In this document: in pieces, positions 1-7,246 of the stretch | How the letters are laid out: each line of letters starts with the position of its first letter | Numbering within the stretch: the stretch's first letter is position 1 | Assembly (NCBI GenBank): GCA_023129655.1 | Contig: JAGMBN010000010.1 | Span: 1-22,864, forward strand | Length of the DNA stretch: 22,864 nucleotides | Origin: a bacterium | Lineage (GTDB): Bacteria > JAHJDO01 | Direction of reading: 5' to 3' | The notes under the pieces: generated by a model | Told to the model about the DNA's origin: nothing | The model's database searches: none | The model's input: only the letters and a program-made list of their open reading frames with translations | Program-made: the position numbers and the translations under genes

Positions 1-348
1 ATGGATGGCGCTACTGAAGAGATATTTGCTGATGAGATAGTTCGTTTAAGCAAGATCAAAGAAAAAACAGCTAATATTGAGATTCAATTAATCTCTATAG
101 GAGATATCCTATTAGTAGGTCTACCTGGAGAGCCTTTTGTAGAAATTGGGTTAGCTATTAAAAAAGGAAGCAAGTTTAATCACACCTTTATCATTGGACT
201 GGCTAATGCCTATGTCGGCTATATTCCAACTGAGGAAGCCTTTAAAGAAGGAGGTTATACAACAAGACCAGCCAGATGGAGTAAGCTTGTGCCGGAAGCT
301 GAGAGATTAATAGTAGATAGAGTAAAGGAGATGATACAAAAGATATGA
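1..348 (+). CDS. Neutral/alkaline ceramidase-like protein, C-terminal part (5' truncated by window)
   Basis: The reading frame is open from the first base, and the 115 residues look like the C-terminal end of the neutral/alkaline non-lysosomal ceramidase-like family found in many PVC and candidate-phylum genomes. Conserved stretches visible are GDILLVGLPGEPF (about residues 34-46), a run resembling the family's 'aNaYvGYiPT' (about 69-77) and GGYTTRPARWSKL near the end. Family members are usually over 400 residues, so the true start lies left of the window and the ATG at base 1 is internal. The family hydrolyses amide bonds such as the N-acyl bond of ceramide, but bacterial cytosolic members are mostly uncharacterised. 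The zinc site lies in the missing N-terminal part, so activity cannot be judged. Its stop overlaps the next start (ATGA, 345-348), indicating translational coupling. Confidence 0.75.
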   Translation: MDGATEEIFADEIVRLSKIKEKTANIEIQLISIGDILLVGLPGEPFVEIGLAIKKGSKFNHTFIIGLANAYVGYIPTEEAFKEGGYTTRPARWSKLVPEAERLIVDRVKEMIQKI

Positions 349-1151
349 GAATAGATGCCCATGTTCATATATGGAATTCGGATACTTATATAGAAGATTT
401 AATAAGAGAGAGCCAAAAGTTAAAAATAGATAAGATATGTTTGAATGGCTGTCCATTTATCGATGGCGGCAATCAAGAACGCATTATACATGAGCCGCTT
501 AATAATAAGGTTAGAGATGCATTTCTTAAATATCCGGATAGGATAGTTGGTTTTGCCCATATAAGATTGGGTAGGGATAGGGCAGAGATAGTGGATGAGT
601 TTTACATTGCAGGATTTAGGGGACTTAAGGTAATAAATCCTCTGTCTAATTATGATGACAAGGAGTATTACCTCATTTATGCGCAAGCAGAGAAATATAA
701 GATGCCTATTCTTTTTCACACAGGAATCGTAGTTAGAACAGATAGGGACAAAAACTATAATGTTTCTTCAGCCAGGCAGCGTCCTGTATATCTGGATACA
801 ATAGCCAGAGCATTTCCAGAACTTGTTTTAATAGGGGCGCATTTAGGTATTCCCTGGCATGAAGAGGCGTGTCTGGTGGCTCAGGCTAATCCCAATGTTT
901 ATTTTGACTTAAGTGTATCACCTACAAGCGGATGGTGGGAAAACAAAGGAATCTCTTACTTGAAAAAACTTTTTTATTGGGAAGGTGCATGGGAAAAGAT
1001 AGTTTTTGGGACAGATGTCCAGCCGGAATATATGGAGATATCTATGAGGATGTATCAAGACATCCTTGATTCTGCAGGAGTTCCGCCAGTGGTCCAGGAC
1101 AAAATCTATGGCGGAACCATGGCTAAGATATTAGGTTTAGGAAAAGATTAA
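345..1151 (+). CDS. Amidohydrolase family protein (TIM-barrel metal-dependent hydrolase, amidohydro_2 type)
   Basis: A 268-residue protein with the layout of the amidohydrolase-2 family. It begins with the metal-binding H-x-H (H6, H8 in DAHVHIW), has a barrel histidine at H125 (LFHTG), another at H166 (IGAHLG) and the C-terminal aspartate D224 (FGTDVQPE). These are the expected ligands or catalytic residues of a mononuclear or binuclear metal hydrolase/decarboxylase acting in the cytoplasm. The substrate cannot be told from sequence; lactonases, decarboxylases and amidases share this pattern. Length is normal for the family. The start overlaps the stop of the ceramidase-like gene by four bases, so the two are probably co-translated, and the next coupled ORFs follow directly. 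Confidence 0.85.
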   Translation: MRIDAHVHIWNSDTYIEDLIRESQKLKIDKICLNGCPFIDGGNQERIIHEPLNNKVRDAFLKYPDRIVGFAHIRLGRDRAEIVDEFYIAGFRGLKVINPLSNYDDKEYYLIYAQAEKYKMPILFHTGIVVRTDRDKNYNVSSARQRPVYLDTIARAFPELVLIGAHLGIPWHEEACLVAQANPNVYFDLSVSPTSGWWENKGISYLKKLFYWEGAWEKIVFGTDVQPEYMEISMRMYQDILDSAGVPPVVQDKIYGGTMAKILGLGKD

Positions 1152-1153
1152 AG

Positions 1154-1258
1154 GTGCTTGAAGTAAAGACTATAAAATTAGCAGGCGGTTGTGTTACAGG
1201 GATAAGAATTAATATGCCGGGGCAAAAGGCATTAGAGATTATGGAAAGGCAAAAATGA
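1154..1258 (+). CDS. Short coupled ORF (34 codons, GTG start), unknown or gene remnant
   Basis: This reading frame starts at a GTG two bases after the amidohydrolase stop. It encodes about 34 residues (VLEVKTIKLAGG..., ending ALEIMERQK) and stops at a TGA that overlaps the SDR start as ATGA (1255-1258). An AGGA lies at 1139-1142, rather far upstream. The exact four-base overlap, like other junctions in the cluster, suggests the frame is or was translated. I do not recognise the product. The first residues vaguely resemble the start of enolase-superfamily dehydratases, which is not enough for a call. It may be another internally deleted gene, as seen at 5610-5751 and 8349-8570, or simply a leader that couples translation. 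Confidence 0.35.
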   Translation: MLEVKTIKLAGGCVTGIRINMPGQKALEIMERQK

Positions 1259-2034
1259 AGTTAGAAAATAAATCTATTTTAGTAACCGGTGGCTCAAGAG
1301 GGATTGGCCGTGCTATTGCAATAGGCATGGCTAAAGAGGGTGCGGATATCGGGATAAGCTATGTTAATAAAAAGGAAAAAGCTTTGGAAGTAGCTCAAGA
1401 GATTAAAAATATGGGCAGCAAAGCAGTGGTAATTCAGGCTGATGTATCAAAAGTATCCGAATGTTATGGATTGATCGATGAATTTTTCAAAAAATTTAGT
1501 AAGATGGATGTATTAGTAAACAATGCCGGTATCTGTATTCTGGGTAAATTTACTAATAGTACTGAGCAAGATTATGACAGAGTTATGAATACCAATCTCA
1601 AAGGTGAATTTTTCTGCGCTCAGGCAGCAGCTAAAAAGATGATAAAGCAGGGCGGAGGAACTATTATCAATATGAGTTCTCTTAATGGGATAGTGGGAGA
1701 GCCTGACCAGTGTGCTTACAATGCCTCCAAAGGCGGCATTAATATGATTACCAAATCTCTGGCTCTGGAATTGGCTGGATATAACATCAAGGTAAATGGT
1801 CTGGGTCCTGGCTTTATTGTGACTGAGGCAGCTGAAGAAGATGTGGCTGATGCTGAGGTGAGAAGGGAGTATCTCCAGAATATCCCTTTGCACAGATTCG
1901 GCAAGCCAGAGGACGTAGTCGGAGCCGCAGTCTTTCTTGCCTCCAGTGATTCCGACTATTTTGTCGGTCAAACCCTTTATATGGATGGCGGCATTATGAT
2001 TCAGCAGTTCAGAGAGATGAGAGATAAAAGGTGA
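1255..2034 (+). CDS. SDR family NAD(P)-dependent oxidoreductase (FabG/glucose-1-dehydrogenase-like)
   Basis: A 259-residue classical short-chain dehydrogenase/reductase. It carries the dinucleotide-binding TGGSRGIG at about residues 11-18, NNAG at 89-92, the catalytic serine in NMSSLNG (S142), and Y155/K159 of the YxxxK motif (YNASK). The C-terminal end DGGIMIQQ follows the usual substrate loop. It should interconvert an alcohol and a ketone in the cytoplasm; sugar, polyol, 3-oxoacyl and 3-keto-sphingoid substrates are all possible, and sequence does not decide. The start overlaps the preceding short ORF as ATGA, with AAGG at 1246-1249. A shortened paralogue lies at 8349-8570 and shares long near-identical stretches. 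A direct repeat TTAGTAA (1279-1285 and 1513-1519) in this gene matches the position of the first deletion in that paralogue. Confidence 0.92.
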   Translation: MKLENKSILVTGGSRGIGRAIAIGMAKEGADIGISYVNKKEKALEVAQEIKNMGSKAVVIQADVSKVSECYGLIDEFFKKFSKMDVLVNNAGICILGKFTNSTEQDYDRVMNTNLKGEFFCAQAAAKKMIKQGGGTIINMSSLNGIVGEPDQCAYNASKGGINMITKSLALELAGYNIKVNGLGPGFIVTEAAEEDVADAEVRREYLQNIPLHRFGKPEDVVGAAVFLASSDSDYFVGQTLYMDGGIMIQQFREMRDKR

Positions 2035-2118
2035 AGAACGGAGAGAAGGTGAGAAAAATGTCATATGGAATGAGTGGTGCTGAATAGCAGAAACACTTTA
2101 GCCCTAAATAATAACGTA

Positions 2119-2135
2119 GCGGTGCAATTCATCGC
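2119..2135. repeat. Small imperfect stem-loop in the GH123-like gene leader
   Basis: GCGGTG at 2119-2124 can pair with CATCGC at 2130-2135 (one G-T wobble) around the loop CAATT. It lies 7 bases before the AGGAG of the next gene. It may be a worn copy of a REP-like palindrome or a leader hairpin affecting initiation. The stem is short, so chance is possible. Confidence 0.3.
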
Positions 2136-2142
2136 GCAGAAA

Positions 2143-2147
2143 AGGAG
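2143..2147 (+). promoter_or_regulatory. Ribosome binding site fixing the start of the GH123-like gene
   Basis: AGGAG lies 7 bases before the ATG at 2155, which opens directly onto a signal peptide. The longer frame from the GTG at 2074 has no such site and would put 27 non-secretory residues in front, so 2155 is preferred. Confidence 0.7.
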
Positions 2148-2154
2148 ACAAATA

Positions 2155-5100
2155 ATGTTTACGGAAAGAATAATGAAGTTCGTAGGAAAATTTTTGTTAG
2201 TCAGTTTTTTATTAGTATCTGCTTCTGTGTCTTCTCTCTGGGCAGGAGAGTTTAGACAAAGTACAGATGAGAAAGGGAACCTTATTTTAGAAAATAGCCG
2301 GATAAAGGTTTCCTTAAACTCAAAAAATAACTATCACATCAATGGATTCTATGATAAGAGCGAAACTCTCGGTAACATCATTCCCAATCTATTACTCAGA
2401 ATAGACAGAATAGCAGAAGGGAAACGCGTAGGAGACTATGAAATGCATGGTCACATCATTAGTAGTAGTCAACCAAAGATAATTGAGTCAGAGGATGATA
2501 AACTTACCTTTTCTGTTCTTCAGGACTGGCCTACCGTTAAGGTAAGGAAGATAGTAGAGCTTTTTCCCGGTAAACCATATTTTCATTTAAGGTTCGAGGT
2601 AGAGGTTACAGAGGAGTTTGATTGTGAGAATATCGGTTTCCATGTGGGGATGCACAATAAATCCTTAAGCCATCTCTCCTATGAAACTCCTTCCGGAGTT
2701 AAGACCGTAATAAACAAAGGAGAAAAGGAGAGGCATAAGTTGTTTGAGATTATGAACTTTCTCAAAGGAGCCTGGATTGCCACTTACAATCCCGGAAATA
2801 AGGAAGGTGTCTCTATTCTCTTCTCCAGCCCTTCCCTCTGGGATAACTTTCCTACCGGATGGCTGACGGGCACAGCTGACAAGAAAGGAGGTTTTTGGGT
2901 CTCTTGTCAGCATTCAAGTGTCGCTGGGGTAGCAAAACCTGCCGGAGAAAAGATTATTCTGGATGCCTATATCCTTGCCTTCAAGGGAGAGCCAAAGGAA
3001 GAATCAACAAAAGCCTTGGATGAGATAAGAGGAGTGGGAAAATTAGTCTATGAAGGTAATCTTGTATCTTGTCCTTTAGTTTCTATCCCTCCTTTGATTG
3101 ACGGCAAACTTAATGATACTTGTTGGAGAGAGGCAAGCCAATTTACTGGATTTTTCGCACACTATGGTGGTTTGGTTGAATGTCAGACCTTCTGTTATAT
3201 TGCTTATGATAATAAAAATTTTTATGTCGCTTTTGAGTGTAAAGAGCCGCAGATGCATAAATTAGTTGCTGAACATAAAGAACCCTATGTTTGCTCTGAT
3301 GATTGTATAGAGATATTCTTAGACCCGGGTAATACTAAAGAGAACTACTTTCATCTTGCCAGCAACTCTATCGGCACCAAAGGAGAAGAATCGGGAACCT
3401 ATTTCTCCGGAGAAGCCAGATTTGAACTAAATGTTGACTGGAATCCGGACTGGAAGGTAAAGACCTCTTTGAATAAAGATTACTGGATAGCCGAAATACT
3501 TATCCCTTTTGATTCTCTCGGCTCTACTCCTGAAGAGGGAGATATTTGGGGAATAAACCTCACGAGAGAGAGAAAGACAACAAAAAACAATCTCGAAAGG
3601 CTTAGTTGCTGGTCCCCTGCTCTCGGCGGTTTTCATAACCCGGATAAATTCGGGAAATTAATCTTTGGGGGACCAGGCTTCTCTGTTAAAAGTTTAGCCA
3701 CCGGCGAAAAGGATAAGACCTATACCCTTAAAACTAAGATTAGCAATAATAGCAGCATCACCAAAAAGATAAAAGCCCGGGTAACTGCCCTTTCCCTTCA
3801 ATCCCGGATACCAGTCTCTACTTCTCAGGTATTCTCTTTAGCCCCTTCGCAGGAAGAAGAAATAAACATTCCCTACCAGTTAAAAAAGGGAGAGCAGCAG
3901 GCTCTAATTTTCTCTCTTTTAGATGCAGATACCGACAAAGCTTATTACCAGATAAATTCTCCTCTTCTGACCTCTGGAGGAAAAAGAGAGTTATCAGCTC
4001 AGATTTTAGCTCAAAAGGAAGATTATACCCTCTGGTTACAAGGAAATACAATCAAGATATTCAGGGATGATACAATAAACCCCTCCCCGGTTAACAAAAA
4101 TATTCGGATTAAAGCGGCTAAGGGAGAGTATGAACCATTCCAGATTATCCTCACTCCCAAGGATATTATCTCTCCTCTTGCTGATATTAGATTAGAGTTT
4201 AGTGATTTAATCGGTAAGAAAGGGAAAATTGCCAAAGAGAATATCAAATATAATCCCGTAGGATATATTGAAATAAAGGCTGGCACCGATGCTTTCTCTC
4301 GTTTGGGCTGGTGGCCGGATGCTCTCTTGGAAGAGAAAACTTTTACTGCAAGGACAAAGGAGAACTATCCTGTCTGGGTAACGGTGTATGTTCCTGAGAA
4401 TACCCCGGCCGGTGAATATAAAGGCAAAGGCAAAATTATCATTAAAAATTCCTCCTCTTCTGAATTTAATCTCTCCCTTACCGTTTATAACTTCACCATT
4501 CCTTTAAAACCTTCAATAAAGACAGCTATCGGCCTTTATGATAAGCAGGTTAAACTCTATTATGGAGATAGGTTTAATGATGTTATAAGAAAATTCCGGG
4601 AAAACTGGTACGAACATCGGGTTCTTCCTTATTGGCATTCAGGACCACCAATAGGAGACTCAGATAAGATAATTGAAGAAACATTCAAGAAAGGTCTTGG
4701 CGGCTACTTACTCTACTCCTTTTCTTCCTGGAAAAAGGTAGAGATAACCCCGGAGAAGATAAAGAAAGCCATGGAATATATCAGGGTAAAAGCCAAATAC
4801 GCAGAAGAGAAAGGCTGGCTGGAAGATCCTTCAGTAGTTTCTATCTATGGAATTGATGAGATAAAAATGGATAACTATGAGAAAACAAAAAAGATTTATC
4901 AATTAGTGAAAGAAGCTCATCCCAAACTTAAAGTTCAGCAAACTACCTACTCTTTAATGTTTCCAGATCCCAACCTCTATGGCTATGTAGATATCTGGAT
5001 TCCCATGATGTCTGTCTATCATGAAAAGAGAGCCAGGGAAAGGCAAGCTTTGGGAGAAGAGGTCTGGTGGTATACTACTGGTGGCATCCCCCGTTATCCC

Positions 5101-5604
5101 TATCCTAATTTATTTACCGACCATCCGGCGATTAATCCCAGAATAATTTACTGGATGCTCTGGAAGTATAATATTGATGGCTTCTATGAGACCACCAATA
5201 TCAACTGGTGGGATGGTTGGTGGACTAAAGATCCAAAGGGGAAGATAGATATGTGGAAAGACCACTGGCAGTATAAAGCCAATGCTGGTCATCTCTATGT
5301 TTACCCTGGCAAAGATGGTCCTATAAATTCTATCCGTTGGGAACTGATAAGAGAGGGCATAGAGGATTATGATTATTTGGCTATTCTGAAGGGGGAGGTA
5401 GAGAAATTAGAGAAATGGTGTAGAAAAAAAGGGATAACTAAACATGATGACCTGATAAAGGAAAACAGGAAACTTCTCAGAATCTGCGATACCTTTATTA
5501 AAAGCCCCCGAGAATATACCAAAGACCCGCAGAAGATATACTCTGCCCGGGAAAGAATAGGCGAGGCGATAGATAAAATGAGCAGATTATTACCGCAGGA
5601 GTAG
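2155..5604 (+). CDS. Secreted GH123/DUF4091-like glycosidase with CBM9-like domain
   Basis: A 1149-residue exported protein. A signal peptide (about residues 1-32: basic start, LLVSFLLVSASVSS core, cut near WAGEF) is followed by a beta-rich domain (about 35-305). A CBM9-like domain follows (about 310-508, opening PPLIDGKLNDTCW), then an Ig-like segment, and a GH123-type N-domain begins near 635 (KGEYEPFQIIL). The C-terminal TIM barrel belongs to the DUF4091/GH123 type: YGIDEIK contains an adjacent D901-E902 pair, as used by GH123 enzymes for substrate-assisted hydrolysis, and the tail has the typical RWELIREGIEDYDYL. By family, GH123 removes beta-linked N-acetylgalactosamine; most DUF4091 relatives are untested. 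It should act outside the cytoplasm. It lies 120 bases after the SDR gene in the same direction. Start chosen by RBS and signal peptide. Confidence 0.85.
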   Translation: MFTERIMKFVGKFLLVSFLLVSASVSSLWAGEFRQSTDEKGNLILENSRIKVSLNSKNNYHINGFYDKSETLGNIIPNLLLRIDRIAEGKRVGDYEMHGHIISSSQPKIIESEDDKLTFSVLQDWPTVKVRKIVELFPGKPYFHLRFEVEVTEEFDCENIGFHVGMHNKSLSHLSYETPSGVKTVINKGEKERHKLFEIMNFLKGAWIATYNPGNKEGVSILFSSPSLWDNFPTGWLTGTADKKGGFWVSCQHSSVAGVAKPAGEKIILDAYILAFKGEPKEESTKALDEIRGVGKLVYEGNLVSCPLVSIPPLIDGKLNDTCWREASQFTGFFAHYGGLVECQTFCYIAYDNKNFYVAFECKEPQMHKLVAEHKEPYVCSDDCIEIFLDPGNTKENYFHLASNSIGTKGEESGTYFSGEARFELNVDWNPDWKVKTSLNKDYWIAEILIPFDSLGSTPEEGDIWGINLTRERKTTKNNLERLSCWSPALGGFHNPDKFGKLIFGGPGFSVKSLATGEKDKTYTLKTKISNNSSITKKIKARVTALSLQSRIPVSTSQVFSLAPSQEEEINIPYQLKKGEQQALIFSLLDADTDKAYYQINSPLLTSGGKRELSAQILAQKEDYTLWLQGNTIKIFRDDTINPSPVNKNIRIKAAKGEYEPFQIILTPKDIISPLADIRLEFSDLIGKKGKIAKENIKYNPVGYIEIKAGTDAFSRLGWWPDALLEEKTFTARTKENYPVWVTVYVPENTPAGEYKGKGKIIIKNSSSSEFNLSLTVYNFTIPLKPSIKTAIGLYDKQVKLYYGDRFNDVIRKFRENWYEHRVLPYWHSGPPIGDSDKIIEETFKKGLGGYLLYSFSSWKKVEITPEKIKKAMEYIRVKAKYAEEKGWLEDPSVVSIYGIDEIKMDNYEKTKKIYQLVKEAHPKLKVQQTTYSLMFPDPNLYGYVDIWIPMMSVYHEKRARERQALGEEVWWYTTGGIPRYPYPNLFTDHPAINPRIIYWMLWKYNIDGFYETTNINWWDGWWTKDPKGKIDMWKDHWQYKANAGHLYVYPGKDGPINSIRWELIREGIEDYDYLAILKGEVEKLEKWCRKKGITKHDDLIKENRKLLRICDTFIKSPREYTKDPQKIYSARERIGEAIDKMSRLLPQE

Positions 5605-5609
5605 TTTGG

Positions 5610-5751
5610 ATGGAAAAAAATGACCTGGATACTCCAGCTTTATAGAAGTGACTGAGGTTAGAGCAGGCACACCTATATCTGTAATGATGTGATTGAGATG
5701 ACGGTTGGTGGTGCTGCCAGGATTGAAGATTGTGCATTGAAGGAGGATTAA
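5610..5751 (+). pseudogene. Decayed D-threonine aldolase/D-serine dehydratase-type gene: start joined to C-terminal piece, frameshifted
   Basis: An AGGAG (5597-5601) is followed 8 bases later by ATG at 5610 and the codons MEKNDLDTPAL, which is the family start (the intact gene at 7243 begins MNKYDIDTPAL). A stop follows at once. Another frame then reads IEVTEVRAGT, and after a two-base shift YICNDVIEMT, GGAARIEDCAL. This matches the C-terminal half of the family (intact copy: DEVQAGTYLLMD...DCALTLL). The shift coincides with ACAC in GGCACACCTAT; removing one AC restores GGC ACC TAT (GTY). The middle, about 200 codons including most of the PLP barrel, is gone. The tail overlaps the RBS of the aldehyde dehydrogenase. 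It cannot encode an active enzyme. It is not a copy of the 7243 gene, because the sequences differ clearly; it looks like a separate subfamily member. Confidence 0.8.
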
Positions 5752-5755
5752 AACA

Positions 5756-7246
5756 ATGGAAAAGAAGTATAGACTTCTGATTGAAGGTAAGTTTGTAGAT
5801 TCAATTTCAGGAAAAGAATTTACTACTTACAATCCGGCGACGGGTGAAAAAATAGCGGATGTAGCAGAAGGCGGAACAGAAGACATTAACCGGGCGGTGA
5901 AAGCAGCCCGCCAGGCGTTTGAAGAAGGCCCCTGGCATACAATGAGTCCGACTGAGAGAGGAAAATTATTGGTAAAGGCAGGAGGTATAATCCGGAGAAA
6001 ATCAAAAGAGTTAGCCATTCTTGATACCCTTGATGCAGGAAAGCCTATCAATGATACTACCAGCGTGGATGTTCCTATGTCTGCTGAATTTTTTGAATAT
6101 TATGGCGGGCTATGCGATAAGATTTGTGGAGAGACCCTCCCTGTGGGAAACGATTTTCTTAATTATACTCGAAGAGAACCCTACGGAGTGGTTGGTCTGC
6201 TCACTGCCTGGAATTTCCCTATCCTTAATGCCGCTATCAAGATTGCTCCGGCTATTGCCTGTGGGAATTGCGTCATTTTAAAGGCAAGTGAACTGACTCC
6301 TCTTACCGCCCTCGAACTTGGCCGGGCTTGTCTGGAGGCAGGAATTCCCGAGGGTGTAGTTAATGTAGTTCCCGGTTTTGGGAAAACTGCCGGAGAAGCT
6401 CTGGTTGAACACCTTGATGTAGATAAAATTGCTTTCACAGGGAGTTGTAAAACAGGTAGGAGAATAATGCAAGCAGCCAGTAAGACTTTCAAACACGTCA
6501 CTCTGGAATTGGGGGGAAAGTCTCCCAATGTAGTGTTTCCTGATGCCGATATAGAAGCAGCTATCTACGGAGCTATTTTTGGTATCTTTCCCAACCAGGG
6601 ACAGGAGTGCTGTGCTAGTTCAAGGCTTTTCCTTCACGAATCAATCCATGATGAATTTTTGGAAAGGCTGATTGAAAAATCCAGGAAGATTAAGGTAGGT
6701 AATCCACTAAGCGAAGATACTCAACTGGGAGCTATAATCTCCGGGAAACAATTAGAGAAAATAAAAGGTTATGTGGCGAGCGGCCTGGAAGAAGGTGCGT
6801 CCCTTAAACTCGGGGGAAGGAACCCGGTGGGGGTGGAATTCAAGAAAGGATTTTTTTACCTTCCCACGATTTTCTCTGATGTGAAGAATGATATGAAGAT
6901 TGCCCGTGAAGAAATCTTTGGCCCTGTGCTCTCAGTATTAAAGTTTAGAGATGAAAAAGAAGCGGTCAGGCTGGCTAACGAAACCCAATACGGTCTGGCA
7001 GCTGCAATCTGGACTAAAGATATTAAGCGTGCTCATCTTCTTGCCCGCGAAATTAAAGCTGGTTCCATATATATAAATGATACAACTCTCTTCGGGTGGG
7101 CAGCTCCTTTTGGCGGTTACAAGGCAAGTGGGGTTGGACGGGAAATGGGAATGGCTGCTATTGATACCTATACCCAGACAAAAGATGTCTGGGTTAATCT
7201 TAGCCCGGAACCAAATCGCTGGGCAGACCCACTGGAATCTAAATGA
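5756..7246 (+). CDS. NAD(P)+-dependent aldehyde dehydrogenase
   Basis: A full-length 496-residue aldehyde dehydrogenase of the betaine/lactaldehyde-type superfamily. Visible landmarks are WNFP with the oxyanion-hole asparagine (about N152), the general base E251 in LELGGKSPN, and the nucleophile C285 in GQECCASSR, spaced 34 residues from E251 as in well-studied ALDHs. EEIFGPVL and the C-terminal GGYKASGVGREMG are also present. It oxidises an aldehyde to a carboxylic acid in the cytoplasm; the substrate is not evident. AAGGAGG at 5740-5746 lies 9 bases before the ATG. The last codons overlap the following PLP-enzyme gene as ATGA (7243-7246), so an aldehyde made by a retro-aldol reaction is a natural substrate candidate (inference). 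It opens the dense operon running to 13240. Confidence 0.93.
   Translation: MEKKYRLLIEGKFVDSISGKEFTTYNPATGEKIADVAEGGTEDINRAVKAARQAFEEGPWHTMSPTERGKLLVKAGGIIRRKSKELAILDTLDAGKPINDTTSVDVPMSAEFFEYYGGLCDKICGETLPVGNDFLNYTRREPYGVVGLLTAWNFPILNAAIKIAPAIACGNCVILKASELTPLTALELGRACLEAGIPEGVVNVVPGFGKTAGEALVEHLDVDKIAFTGSCKTGRRIMQAASKTFKHVTLELGGKSPNVVFPDADIEAAIYGAIFGIFPNQGQECCASSRLFLHESIHDEFLERLIEKSRKIKVGNPLSEDTQLGAIISGKQLEKIKGYVASGLEEGASLKLGGRNPVGVEFKKGFFYLPTIFSDVKNDMKIAREEIFGPVLSVLKFRDEKEAVRLANETQYGLAAAIWTKDIKRAHLLAREIKAGSIYINDTTLFGWAAPFGGYKASGVGREMGMAAIDTYTQTKDVWVNLSPEPNRWADPLESK

Noticed and set aside
1513..2064. 183-codon minus-strand open frame
   Set aside because: It lies antisense across the clearly coding SDR, has no recognisable motif or RBS, and reads as low-similarity shadow sequence.
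2058..2087. Tiny ORF MSYGMSGAE between SDR and GH123-like gene
   Set aside because: Nine codons with no family match; cannot be distinguished from chance.
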